Below the pieces are notes generated by a model. The model did not search any database and was not told the origin of the DNA. It saw nothing but the letters and a program-made list of their open reading frames with translations. The translations under genes were made by a program, and so were the position numbers. A stretch of DNA of 64,000 nt, taken from contig NZ_JACIZD010000001.1 of NCBI RefSeq assembly GCF_014359565.1, positions 726,587 to 790,586 of the forward strand, given 5' to 3'. The DNA comes from Immundisolibacter sp. GTDB lineage: Bacteria; Pseudomonadota; Gammaproteobacteria; Immundisolibacterales; Immundisolibacteraceae. Shown here piece after piece: positions 30,379 to 38,529 of the stretch (its first letter is position 1; every line of letters starts with the position of its first letter).

Positions 30379-30930
30379 ATGATCCGCATCGCCCCGTCCG
30401 GCCTGATTGCCATTGCCCTGCTGGCCGTCATGGCCGCCACACGCAGCCACCATTTCACCTCCCTGCTGGGACCGGGTGACGCCACCCTGGCGGCGTTTTT
30501 CCTAGGCGGGCTGTTCCTGCGTCGGGCCGGATGGCTGGCGCTGTTTCTTGCAACGGCGGGGTTGGTGGATTTTCTGGCTGTGCAGGGCGGAACCAGCGCC
30601 TGGTGCATCACGCCAGGCTACGCCTTGCTGGCGCCGGCCTATGGCGCACTGTGGCTGGCCGGTCGCCTGTCCACCGGCGCCCTGCAGTCGACCGCCGGGC
30701 TGCTGCGCAGCGCGGGTTTGCTCGGTTGCGCCGTTCTGGTCTTTTTCGTGATCTCGAACGTCGGTTTCTATGCCTTCTCGGAAGCCGCGGACCTCAGCGC
30801 GATCGACTTCGCCCTGCGCGTGGCCAGCTACCTGCCAGGCTACCTGGCGCAGGCATTCCTCTATAGCGGCGCCGGACTGGTGCTGGCGCATGGACTGATC
30901 CGCGGCGGCCGTACCCAGGCCGCCGCCTGA
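30379..30930 (+). CDS. Small multi-pass membrane protein, possible cobalamin-related transporter component
   Basis: 183 residues, mostly hydrophobic, with about five predicted membrane segments. The loop SAWCITPGYALLAPAYGALW is reminiscent of small proteins annotated as cobalamin transporter components or DUF6580-like in other proteobacteria; I recognise the pattern but cannot confirm it. It ends 19 bases before an ATP:cob(I)alamin adenosyltransferase gene in the same direction, which supports a vitamin B12 link. ATG at 30379 was chosen because it begins the first hydrophobic segment. Confidence 0.55.
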   Translation: MIRIAPSGLIAIALLAVMAATRSHHFTSLLGPGDATLAAFFLGGLFLRRAGWLALFLATAGLVDFLAVQGGTSAWCITPGYALLAPAYGALWLAGRLSTGALQSTAGLLRSAGLLGCAVLVFFVISNVGFYAFSEAADLSAIDFALRVASYLPGYLAQAFLYSGAGLVLAHGLIRGGRTQAAA

Positions 30931-30949
30931 GCGCGCCGGGCAAGGCCCC

Positions 30950-31498
30950 ATGGGCAAGCGCCTGACCCGCATCTATACGCGTACCGGCGACCAGGGCAGC
31001 ACCGGCCTTGGGGACGGTTCGCGGGTGGCCAAGGACGCCGCCCGGGTCGAGGCCTACGGCACGGTCGATGAGCTCAACAGCGTGGTCGGTCTGCTGCGCA
31101 CGCATGCGCTGCCCGAGCCAATGGACAGCTGGCTGGGCGAAATCCAGCACCGGCTGTTCGACCTGGGCGGCGAGCTGTGCATTCCCGGTCACACCATCAT
31201 CAGCGATGCCCATGTCACGTCGCTGGAGCAGTGGCTGGACCGGCTCAACGACGACCTGGAACCGCTGGCCGATTTCATCCTGCCGGGCGGCAGTCCGGCT
31301 GCAGCGGTCTGCCATCTGGCGCGCACGGTGTGCCGCCGCGCCGAACGGCGGGTGGTGACACTGCAGGCGCAGGAGCCGGTCAATGGCCCGGCGCTGCGTT
31401 ACCTCAACCGCCTCTCGGACCTGCTGTTCGTGATGTCGCGCAGCCTGAACCGCGCCGTCGGGGTGGCGGACGTGCTCTGGCAGCGTCCGGCGCAGTGA
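30950..31498 (+). CDS. ATP:cob(I)alamin adenosyltransferase, PduO type
   Basis: Transfers the adenosyl group of ATP to cob(I)alamin to make coenzyme B12. 182 residues. The N-terminal ATP-binding motif RIYTRTGDQGSTGLGDGSRV, then RVEAYGTVDELNS, and the C-terminal RYLNRLSDLLFVMSRSLNR are PduO-family hallmarks. No other B12 synthesis gene is in the window, so this may serve salvage. Convergent with cbpA; ten bases separate the two stops. Confidence 0.92.
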   Translation: MGKRLTRIYTRTGDQGSTGLGDGSRVAKDAARVEAYGTVDELNSVVGLLRTHALPEPMDSWLGEIQHRLFDLGGELCIPGHTIISDAHVTSLEQWLDRLNDDLEPLADFILPGGSPAAAVCHLARTVCRRAERRVVTLQAQEPVNGPALRYLNRLSDLLFVMSRSLNRAVGVADVLWQRPAQ

Positions 31499-31508
31499 CG
31501 GCGGGCGG

Positions 31509-32411
31509 TTAGGGAAACAGCGTCCGGCGGGGGTCCATCGGCAATTCCTTTGCCAGGCGCCCGTAGAGTTCGCGCGCCGCGTCGGTCAGTGCCGGTGGGG
31601 TCACCATCTTGAGCACCACGTACTGATCGCCCGGCGTTGGCGTCGTCGGCAGGCCGCGGCCGCGCAGGCGCAGCGTGTCGCCGCTTTGCGAACCGGCCGG
31701 TATGTTCAGCTCGACCACGCCGCCCAGCGTCGGCACCTTGACCGTGGCGCCCAGCGCCGCTTCCCAGGGCGTGATCGGCAGGTCCAGGTACAGGTCGGCG
31801 CCCTCCAGGCGATACAGCCGGTGCGGTGCGAACTCGATTTCCAGGTACAGGTCGCCGCCGTTGCTCCCCTGGCCGGCGAGTCGGATGCGCTGACCCGCGC
31901 GCACGCCCTTGGGGATGCGCACTTCGAGCGTGCGGCTGCGCCCGCCGGGCTGGCTCAGGTTCACCGCCCGACTGCTGCCGTGGAAGGCGTCCTCGAGCGT
32001 GATCTGTACCCGCGCCTGTTGGTCCTCGCCGCGTGCCGACCGGCGCTGCGGGCCTTGCGAACCGGCAAAACCGCGCCCGAACAGGCTGTCGAAAAAATCG
32101 CTGAAGCCGGCGCCACCGCCGCTACTGCGAAACTCGAAACCCTTGCCGCCGTGCCAGTCCGGTGGCGGCGAGAAGCCCTGACCGGCCTGCCAGTTGCTGC
32201 CCAGCTGGTCGTAGGCGGCGCGCTTGTCGGCGTCCTTGAGTACCTCGTAGGCCTCGGCCACGTCCTTGAAGCGGTTCTCGGCGTTCGCTTCCTTGCTGAC
32301 GTCCGGATGGTACTTGCGCGCCAGCTTGCGGTAGGCGCGCTTGATGTCCTCGGCGCTGGCGTCGCGGGCCACGCCCAGGGTCTTGTAGTAATCCTTGTAT
32401 TCCATCGCCAC
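31509..32411 (-). CDS. cbpA: DnaJ-type co-chaperone CbpA (curved DNA-binding protein)
   Basis: J-domain partner of DnaK. 300 residues: J domain at residues 1-75 with KYHPDVSKE (HPD motif), a Gly/Phe-rich linker (residues 80-125, including [20 protein letters not shown]), and two substrate-binding C-terminal domains. It lacks the cysteine-rich zinc domain of DnaJ, as CbpA does. No cbpM modulator gene lies downstream. An ATG two codons in (MEYKDYYK) is an equally good start. Confidence 0.9.
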   Translation of the reverse strand: MAMEYKDYYKTLGVARDASAEDIKRAYRKLARKYHPDVSKEANAENRFKDVAEAYEVLKDADKRAAYDQLGSNWQAGQGFSPPPDWHGGKGFEFRSSGGGAGFSDFFDSLFGRGFAGSQGPQRRSARGEDQQARVQITLEDAFHGSSRAVNLSQPGGRSRTLEVRIPKGVRAGQRIRLAGQGSNGGDLYLEIEFAPHRLYRLEGADLYLDLPITPWEAALGATVKVPTLGGVVELNIPAGSQSGDTLRLRGRGLPTTPTPGDQYVVLKMVTPPALTDAARELYGRLAKELPMDPRRTLFP

Positions 32412-32550
32412 TCGGGAATGGGAAAAGCCTGCCAGTGTAGTCGGGCTCAGGCGCCGACCCGGAGGCGGCGGGCCGCTGCCCGCTGCGCCGCAGAAGGTGT
32501 GGGTCGGCCGGAGCTTTTCAAGCGCCCGGGCCGGCTATCTGCGGCGCCGC

Positions 32551-33609
32551 TCAGATCCCGAACATCACGCCAAGGCCCAGATACGAGATGCGGTCGTCAT
32601 AGAACTGCCCGTGCGGCGAATAACCGCGGTAGCCATCGATCGACAGGCGCAGGAAGTGATCCGAGTGTGGGGCGTCGAACTGCATGCCGACCTTCAGGCT
32701 GCGATCGATGGACCAGTCGTGTTCGGCGTAGGACTTCAGGTCGAGGCCCGCGAACGGGCGCCCGCGCAGGCCGGGCAGGAGGGTGGTGGCCGATGCGCTG
32801 AAGTACTCGATGCCGGCGTGCGCCATCAGCCGGTCGAGGTCGGCCGGCTCCCGGTGCAGCAGCACTTCGCCCCCGCCGTAGATGCGAAACGGCGTCAGGT
32901 CGTAGGCGATCAGGCCCTCCAGCGCCTCGAAGCTCAGGTTGACGCGTTCCGGCGCGGCGTTGAGCAGGAACTCGTCGCCCAGGTGCGAGCTCTGGTGATA
33001 CAGGCGCAGCCGGCCGCTGGTGTTGCCCTGGCGCCAGGTCAGTGGCATGCCCACCGTGTAGTCGGCGTTGATCAGGTCGAACGAGTCGGCTTCCAGGTTG
33101 AACAGGCCGAACAGTCCGCCGGAGATGCCCACGTTCCAGCCGTTGCCGGCCTCATCGACGCGGCCATAGACCGGAAAATTGGCGCCATAGCCGACCTCGG
33201 CCAGCCATAGCGTGTCGGTGCTCGTGTCGTAATGCCGCGAGGACACGAAAAAGCGCGGCTCCTTGGGGTCGGCCAGGGACGGTCGAAACAGTTCGGTGGT
33301 CGGGAACCAGCGGCCCGGTGTCGATCCCGCCGGCTCGCTCGCGCTGGCCACCCGCACCTTGCGCACGCCGCCGATGGCGGCCAGTGCCTCCTGCGCGGCT
33401 GCTGCGTCGTCGTGCTCCCGCGCATCCAGTCGCATGCGGCCCTCGGATACGTCAAGGGTGTAACTGCCCGGCTGCCAGCCGAGGCGTTGCTCGAGCACCG
33501 CCGCCGCATAGCCGGCAAGGTAGGCATCGTTGGGCGCGCTTGGGGCGGCCACGGCGGCCGTGCTGGCCAGCACGGCCAGTCCGGCCAGGATCGGATTGTG
33601 AATACGCAT
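32551..33609 (-). CDS. DUF1207 family protein, predicted outer-membrane beta-barrel
   Basis: 352 residues from ATG at 33609, which has a good AGGAG site and begins a signal peptide (MRIHNPILAGLAVLASTAAV, cleavage after AA near residue 22). Residues 25-100 resemble a small BON-like alpha/beta domain; the rest matches the DUF1207 pattern (WFPTTELFRPSLADPKEPRF) and shows alternating beta strands with an aromatic end, consistent with a barrel ending GLGVMFGI. Function unknown. A longer frame to 33783 exists but has no signal-peptide sense. Confidence 0.75.
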   Translation of the reverse strand: MRIHNPILAGLAVLASTAAVAAPSAPNDAYLAGYAAAVLEQRLGWQPGSYTLDVSEGRMRLDAREHDDAAAAQEALAAIGGVRKVRVASASEPAGSTPGRWFPTTELFRPSLADPKEPRFFVSSRHYDTSTDTLWLAEVGYGANFPVYGRVDEAGNGWNVGISGGLFGLFNLEADSFDLINADYTVGMPLTWRQGNTSGRLRLYHQSSHLGDEFLLNAAPERVNLSFEALEGLIAYDLTPFRIYGGGEVLLHREPADLDRLMAHAGIEYFSASATTLLPGLRGRPFAGLDLKSYAEHDWSIDRSLKVGMQFDAPHSDHFLRLSIDGYRGYSPHGQFYDDRISYLGLGVMFGI

Positions 33610-33831
33610 GAAGGCTCCTTCGAAATAGGGTGCGTCGAACGCGGCGACGGGAAGTTGGGGCACGATGCCGCCCGTTGCCTGGTGACAGCGTCCTGCCGAA
33701 AAAAGACGACGGTGGCGGCACGTCAGTTCCGCGTCGAGCGACAGAGGGATCGCGCGCCCGGCCACGGCGATGGCGGTGGACACCGCACGTACCTTACTCC
33801 TTGCGCGGACACAAGGGTGTGCGCCGGCGGC

Positions 33832-34887
33832 TCAGCGGTTCAGCAATCCGTGTTCTCGGGCCAGCGCCATGGCAGCCCGGGTCGGCTGATTCAGGTCCAT
33901 GTCGGCGACCTGCGCCGGGCTGAACCAGCCGATCTGCGTGGATTCGTAGTTCTTGCGCGGCTCGGGCCGGCCGGCCAGGCGCGACACGTAGTTGATCAGC
34001 AGGAAGTGCCGCGGCTGGGTGAATTCGGGACTCTCGATGCAGTCCTGGATGCACAGCCAGGCGGCGTGTTCGACCTCGATGCCGGTTTCCTCGCGCATCT
34101 CGCGCCGGTAGGCGTCCAGCATCGTCTCGCCGTAGTCGATCTTGCCGCCCGGCAGGCCCCAGCGGCCGGACCATTTGGCGGTGCGGATCAGTAGCAGCTC
34201 GCCGGTGTCGGCCACCAGCAGGCCGCCGACGGTGGCGATCACACGCCGCTCGTGGGCCAACAGGTGTTCGCGGTCGATCAGGTCGATGATGTCGCGCACG
34301 CTCTGGAACGCGTGATCCGGCCGCGCGGCGCGCAGGCGCTCTTCGGTGGCGTAGCCGTACAGCGCCGCGCCGGCGATGACCTGCGCCGCGTGGGCGGCCT
34401 CGATGTCGTGCGGGGTGTCGCCCACGTACAGGGTCTCGTCCGGTCGAAACGGTGCACTGGCCACGATCTGCTGCAGCACCGGAATCTTGTCCGCCGCGCC
34501 GCCGCCGATGTGGCCAAAGAATTCGCGCAGGCCAAGCCGGGTCAGCAGTCCGTTCAGGATCTCGGTCGGCACGCTCGAACAGATGCTCAGCGCCACCCCG
34601 CGCAGGCGGCAGACGTGCAGCAGCGCCGGCACCTCGGCGAACAGCTGCGACTGCGCCATGCGCTGCGCGAAATGGCCAAAGAACACCGCGTCGATCTGCT
34701 CGCGCGGCCGCTCGCCGATGAAGCGCCGGTAAAAGCGCTCCACCGGCAGCGTGAACTCGCGCCGGTAGGTGGCCTCGTCCACCGGCGCGGCGCCAAAGTG
34801 CGCCAGCGTGTCGTTGGTGGCGGCCAGGGTCAGGGCGCGGTCGTCGGCCAGCGTGCCGGCCCAGTCCAGGATCAGGTGGCGAATCAT
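33832..34887 (-). CDS. HAD-like hydrolase fused to a NUDIX domain
   Basis: 351 residues in two domains. Residues 1-205 form a HAD-fold phosphatase with a helical cap: motif I is LILDWAGTLAD (Asp8 nucleophile, but Ala10 where phosphatases have the general-acid Asp), motif II is SICSS, Lys134 is motif III, and VGDTPHDIEAA gives motif IV Asp157/Asp161. Residues 215-345 are a NUDIX hydrolase with a perfect box, GKIDYGETMLDAYRREMREE then TGI (248-270). The DWAGT form is that of phosphonoacetaldehyde hydrolase, but the cap contains no lysine for a Schiff base, so that activity is unlikely. Substrate unknown. It precedes DUF1207 by 222 bases. Confidence 0.85.
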   Translation of the reverse strand: MIRHLILDWAGTLADDRALTLAATNDTLAHFGAAPVDEATYRREFTLPVERFYRRFIGERPREQIDAVFFGHFAQRMAQSQLFAEVPALLHVCRLRGVALSICSSVPTEILNGLLTRLGLREFFGHIGGGAADKIPVLQQIVASAPFRPDETLYVGDTPHDIEAAHAAQVIAGAALYGYATEERLRAARPDHAFQSVRDIIDLIDREHLLAHERRVIATVGGLLVADTGELLLIRTAKWSGRWGLPGGKIDYGETMLDAYRREMREETGIEVEHAAWLCIQDCIESPEFTQPRHFLLINYVSRLAGRPEPRKNYESTQIGWFSPAQVADMDLNQPTRAAMALAREHGLLNR

Positions 34888-34924
34888 GGCAAGCGGCTCC
34901 GGGTGGATGCGCGGCGCGGCCGGC

Positions 34925-35845
34925 TCAGCCCATCAGCAGGCTGCGGTACAGCGGCGCCAGCACTAGATAGATCAGTATCGACGCGGTCAGCGCGGCGCCG
35001 TACAGCTCCGTATCCAGGCGGTAGCGGTGGCACAGGATCACGCCCACCGCCGGGCAGGCCGAGGCCATGGCCACGCCCAGCACCGCCAGCGTCTCGCCCC
35101 GCAGGCCGAAGGCATAGGCAAACGCCAGCCCCAGCGCCGGCCCGGCCACCTGGCGTATCAACAGCGCCGGCACCGCCGCGCCGAGGCGGCGCAGGGCGCC
35201 CAGACGCAGCGACAGGCCGACCACGAACACCATCAGCGGGATGCCGGCATCGCCGACATAGCGCAGCGTCGTGACGACCCGATCCGGCACCGGCAGGCCG
35301 AGCAGGTTGACCGCCAGCGCCGCGAACACTGCCCAGGCCGGCGGCAGGCGCAGGATTTCGCGGCCCAGCGAGACCCGGTTCGCGCCCTCGGCATGGCGCG
35401 CCGCCACCGCCACGCCGACGGTCCAGATCAGCAGCGTGGTGGCGATCAGGTCATAGGCGAACACCACCGGCATGCCCTCGTGCCCGAACAGGCTGACCAC
35501 CACCGGCAGGGCGATCGAGCCGTTGGCAAAGCCGGCCGCCAGCAGCATGGCGCCGCGACCCTGCGGCGACAGGCCCAGGCGCTGGCCGGCGAAGCGGTAC
35601 GCCGCCGCTGCCAGCAACAGCCCGCCCAGGCTGCACACATAGCCAGCCGCGGGGATCACCATCAATTCGAGGTTCAGTGAGGCCCGCGACATGATGGCGA
35701 AGATCAGCGCCGGGCCGGTGAGGTAGATCATCAGCATGTTCAGCGCCTGCGCCATGTGGGCGGCGTCGACGCCGCCGGGCGCGTGCCGACGCCACAGCCA
35801 GCCGGCGGCCAGGGCAACGAAAACCGGTAACAGGTCGAGGTACAC
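34925..35845 (-). CDS. AEC family transporter (auxin efflux carrier fold)
   Basis: 306 residues, about ten membrane segments in two five-helix repeats: N-terminal MYLDLLPVFVALAAGWLWRR, a central cytoplasmic loop (RHAEGANRVSLGREILRLPP near residues 150-170) and the second repeat starting AWAVFAALAVNLLGLPVP. Bacterial members move malate, malonate or other organic acids out of the cell; the substrate here is not evident. Same strand as the HAD-NUDIX gene (37 bases apart) and the GST gene. Confidence 0.85.
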   Translation of the reverse strand: MYLDLLPVFVALAAGWLWRRHAPGGVDAAHMAQALNMLMIYLTGPALIFAIMSRASLNLELMVIPAAGYVCSLGGLLLAAAAYRFAGQRLGLSPQGRGAMLLAAGFANGSIALPVVVSLFGHEGMPVVFAYDLIATTLLIWTVGVAVAARHAEGANRVSLGREILRLPPAWAVFAALAVNLLGLPVPDRVVTTLRYVGDAGIPLMVFVVGLSLRLGALRRLGAAVPALLIRQVAGPALGLAFAYAFGLRGETLAVLGVAMASACPAVGVILCHRYRLDTELYGAALTASILIYLVLAPLYRSLLMG

Positions 35846-35934
35846 GCGAGGTGGTTCCGGAAAGGAAACACCGCCGGCAGCTGATCACGCGGCCGGCGGC
35901 GTCTGGGTGAAAAAGCGCCTTCGGACGCCGCCGA

Positions 35935-36540
35935 TCAGGACGGCTGCGGTGCGGTGGCCAGCATGGACGGGCGCTGGCTGAACTCGCCCAGCCACGCAGC
36001 CAGTGCCGGGTGGCCGGCGCGCCAGGCCAGGTCCGGCAGGCGAAAGTCCAGATACTCCAGCGTGACCGCAAACTCGATGTGCGCCAGCGTCAGCGCCGGG
36101 CCGAGCGCGGCCACGTCCTGTTCCATGGCCGCCAGGCCGCGCTCGATGGCGCGCCGCTGGCGGTCGGTCCACGGCGCCCAGCGCATGGACTCCGGGCGCA
36201 GCAGTTCCAGGCGCGCGGTGACCGCCGCATCCAGCACGCCGTCGGCCAGCGCCGCCCGGCGCAGCACGGCAAAGCGCTCCGTCCCGTCCGGAATCAGCCG
36301 CGGTGCGGGCGCCAGGCTGTCGAGGTATTCGCAGATCACCCAGCTGTCGTACAGGCACTGGCCGTCGTCCAGGCGCAGCGCCGGCACCTTGCCCAGCGGG
36401 TTGATGTCCAGCAGCACGGCGGGGTCTTCCATGGGGCTGGCGAGGATTTCCTCGACCCGGTCCGCCAGGCCCTTCTCCAGCGCCGTCACGCGCACCTTGC
36501 GCGAGTAGGGGGACGGCCTGGCATAGATCAGTTGCATCAC
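35935..36540 (-). CDS. Glutathione S-transferase family protein (YibF-like)
   Basis: 201 residues. Thioredoxin-fold N-domain: MQLIYARPSPYSRKVRV with Ser in the active-site turn, then NPLGKVPAL (cis-Pro) and the glutathione-binding YDSWVICEYL. The helical C-domain runs from about residue 85. Related to E. coli YibF. It lies 18 bases downstream of a class II aldolase gene on the same strand, suggesting cotranscription; the physiological substrate is unknown. Confidence 0.85.
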   Translation of the reverse strand: MMQLIYARPSPYSRKVRVTALEKGLADRVEEILASPMEDPAVLLDINPLGKVPALRLDDGQCLYDSWVICEYLDSLAPAPRLIPDGTERFAVLRRAALADGVLDAAVTARLELLRPESMRWAPWTDRQRRAIERGLAAMEQDVAALGPALTLAHIEFAVTLEYLDFRLPDLAWRAGHPALAAWLGEFSQRPSMLATAPQPS

Positions 36541-36558
36541 GGTTCTCCTCGGGCGGGC

Positions 36559-37275
36559 TCAGGGATTGTCCTGTTTGCCGTAACTTTCGAACCGCGCCAC
36601 CACGCGCGCCATCTCGTCCGCGTCCAGCAGCACCGGCGTGCCGGTGGCCAGCGCCGCGCAGTACTGGCCGGCCAGGGACTCGATTTCCTCGGCCAGCGCC
36701 AGGGCGCTCGTCAGGTTCGCGCCGGTCGCAATCACGCCATGGTTGGCGAGCAGGCAGGCGCGACGATCTTCCAGCGCGACCAGGGCATTGGCCGAGAGCT
36801 CGGCGGTGCCAAAGGTCGCGTAGTCGGCGCAGCGCACGCTGTCGCCGCCGGCCGCCGCCACCATGTAATGGAAGGCCGGCAGCTCGCGCCGCTGGCAGGC
36901 CAGCGCGCTGGCATAGCGCGAATGGGTGTGCACGATGGCGCCGACCTCGGGCCGGGCGGCATAGATGTCGCAGTGGAAACGCCACTCGGACGAGGGCTTG
37001 CGCTGCCCCGGCGCCGCGACGCCATGGGCGTCCAGATGCACCAGGTCGGCGGCACCCAGCTCATCGTAGGGAATGCCAGTCGGCGTGATCAGGAAGCCGC
37101 CCGGCAGGCGCACGCTGACATTGCCGGAGGTGCCGCGATTCAGACCCCGGCGCACGCTCTGGCGGCCGGTGTCGATCAGCAACTGGCGAAGGGCGCTCTC
37201 GTCCAAGGGCGGACCGTGCAGGAATAGCGGAAGGGGGCGCCCGGCGGCCTGCCGGGGAGCGCCGGTATGGTACAC
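36559..37275 (-). CDS. Class II aldolase/adducin family protein
   Basis: About 215-238 residues. The family marks are LNRGTSGNVSVRL (phosphate/substrate loop), PSSEWRFHCDIY (catalytic Glu), AIVHTHSRYASALA (zinc His pair) and ANHGVIATG (third zinc His), as in L-fuculose-phosphate aldolase. Such enzymes cleave sugar phosphates or act as epimerases/decarboxylases. The start is uncertain: GTG at 37275 and TTG at 37206 are both possible, with the latter fitting family length better. The divergent yfcG-like gene starts 50 bases away. Confidence 0.8.
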   Translation of the reverse strand: MYHTGAPRQAAGRPLPLFLHGPPLDESALRQLLIDTGRQSVRRGLNRGTSGNVSVRLPGGFLITPTGIPYDELGAADLVHLDAHGVAAPGQRKPSSEWRFHCDIYAARPEVGAIVHTHSRYASALACQRRELPAFHYMVAAAGGDSVRCADYATFGTAELSANALVALEDRRACLLANHGVIATGANLTSALALAEEIESLAGQYCAALATGTPVLLDADEMARVVARFESYGKQDNP

Positions 37276-37324
37276 GCGCCGCCGCGCCCTAATAATGACC
37301 AAACGCTCGCTACAGGAGAAGCCG

Positions 37325-38023
37325 ATGATCGATCTGTACATGTGGCCGACGCCCAACGCCCACAAGATAACGATGTTTCTGGAGGAAACCGGCCTGCCGT
37401 ACCGCACCGTGGAGGTCAACATCGGCGCCGGCGACCAGTTCAAGCCGCAGTTTCTGGCCATCAGCCCGAACAACAAGATGCCGGCCATCGTCGACCCGGA
37501 CGGTCCGGACGGCCAGCCGATCAGCGTGTTCGAGAGCGGCGCGATCCTGATCTATCTGGCCGAAAAAACCGGCCGCTTCCTGCCCGCCGCGCCGCGTGCC
37601 CGCTACGAGGTCTTGCAGTGGCTGATGTTCCAGATGGCCAGCGTCGGGCCGATGCTGGGCCAGGCGCACCACTTTCGCGACTACGCGCCGGAAAAACTGC
37701 CCTACGCCATCGACCGCTACAGCAACGAATCGCGGCGCATCTACAACGTGGTCGAGAAACGCCTGGCGGATCGCGACTACGTGGCCGGCGAGTACTCCAT
37801 CGCCGACATGGCGATTTTCCCGTGGTTCCTGCACCACGAGCGCCAGGGCGTGGACCTGGGCGAATTGCCCAACGTGCGCCGCTGGATGGATGCCATCAAT
37901 GCCCGCCCGGCCACGGTGCGCGCCCTGGCCGTGATGGCCGACCGGCGCCCGCCCAAGCCCGGCCCGCAGGACCAGCTGCAGCGGGAAATCCTGTTCGGCA
38001 GCAAGCAGTTCGAGAAGCGCTGA
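37325..38023 (+). CDS. yfcG: Glutathione S-transferase-like disulfide-bond oxidoreductase (YfcG type)
   Basis: 232 residues. MIDLYMWPTPNAHKITMFLE, then FLAISPNNKMPAIVDPDG and FESGAILIYLAEKTGRFLP, match E. coli YfcG closely in pattern; the C-domain has MLGQAHHFRDYAPEKLPYAI and EYSIADMAIFPW. YfcG reduces disulfides with glutathione and has little classic transferase activity. ATG at 37325 has AGGAG nine bases upstream. Divergent from the class II aldolase. Confidence 0.88.
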   Translation: MIDLYMWPTPNAHKITMFLEETGLPYRTVEVNIGAGDQFKPQFLAISPNNKMPAIVDPDGPDGQPISVFESGAILIYLAEKTGRFLPAAPRARYEVLQWLMFQMASVGPMLGQAHHFRDYAPEKLPYAIDRYSNESRRIYNVVEKRLADRDYVAGEYSIADMAIFPWFLHHERQGVDLGELPNVRRWMDAINARPATVRALAVMADRRPPKPGPQDQLQREILFGSKQFEKR

Positions 38024-38127
38024 TCCGGGCGCCAACCCGGAGCTGTTCGAATGGTCCGCGCCGGACCAGGACCGCAGCCGCACGCGAAGCGGCGACCAGG
38101 CGGACCATCACGCGTCGTTTTTATGGC

Positions 38128-38180
38128 AACGCTGAAGGGTTCGGCGTTTCCCGCTGCGCAGGGACGCGCTGCCAAAAATC
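38128..38180 (+). repeat. Dispersed intergenic repeat, copy 1
   Basis: The sequence starting AACGCTGAAG and running through GCTGCGCAGGGACGCG to AAAAATC aligns over about 53 bases with a copy at 60391-60447 (roughly three quarters identical by eye). Both copies are noncoding and sit just after gene ends. Confidence 0.55.
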
Positions 38181-38220
38181 GGTGGCTGCACGCCACTGAT
38201 TTCGTGTGCCATCGCAGAAC

Positions 38221-38255
38221 TGTGGGAGCCCGCCTGCGCCGGACGATCATCGCGC
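38221..38255 (+). repeat. REP-like element
   Basis: TGTGGGAGCCCGCCTGCGCC resembles the TGTGGGAGCGGGC head of REP sequences common between genes in Pseudomonas and relatives, but its palindrome is imperfect. Confidence 0.45.
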
Positions 38256-38287
38256 TGCGCAGCTGCACTGCATGTTTTCCCGGTGGC

Positions 38288-38325
38288 AGGCGCTGAAAAA
38301 TCCAGACTGGACTCATTCAGCGCCT
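38288..38325. repeat. Inverted repeat with 10-bp arms
   Basis: AGGCGCTGAA at 38288-38297 and TTCAGCGCCT at 38316-38325 form a perfect 10-bp stem around an 18-base loop. The left arm plus AAATCCAG recurs in the repeat at 60391-60447, so it may be part of the same element family. Confidence 0.55.
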
Positions 38326-38529
38326 CCCTGGCACCAGTCGCTCGCCGGCCGGCGCTCAATGTTCCGACGCGGCGACCGATAAGCTGTTCCAGAGCCTTAG
38401 ACTGTCCCAGACCATCGGCGCCAACCGCGGCAAGCGGGGCGTTTTGGGGTGGCCATCGGCGCGGTGGGTGGACTCCCCCGTAGCCGGCAAGCCGGCCTTC
38501 GATGCCTGCAGATAAAGGATTGACCAAGG

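Larger units (their letters stand above)
38024..38529. other. Noncoding, repeat-rich region upstream of the GGDEF-EAL gene
   Basis: 506 bases with no supportable gene. It holds a dispersed-repeat copy (38128-38180), a REP-like stretch (38221-38255) and a perfect inverted repeat (38288-38325), listed separately. The rest shows no clear promoter for the gene at 38530, although one must lie here. Confidence 0.6.

Noticed and set aside
33610..33783. N-terminal extension of the DUF1207 gene
   Set aside because: The start at 33609 has a good ribosome site and begins a signal peptide; the extension is unlike any family member.
33832..34887. Phosphonoacetaldehyde hydrolase as the identity of the HAD domain
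   Set aside because: The DWAGT motif fits, but there is no lysine in the cap to form the Schiff base, and no phosphonate gene is nearby.
38108..38527. 139-codon frame on the - strand in the 38-kb gap
   Set aside because: It reads across the repeat elements, has no family match, and no ribosome-binding site.
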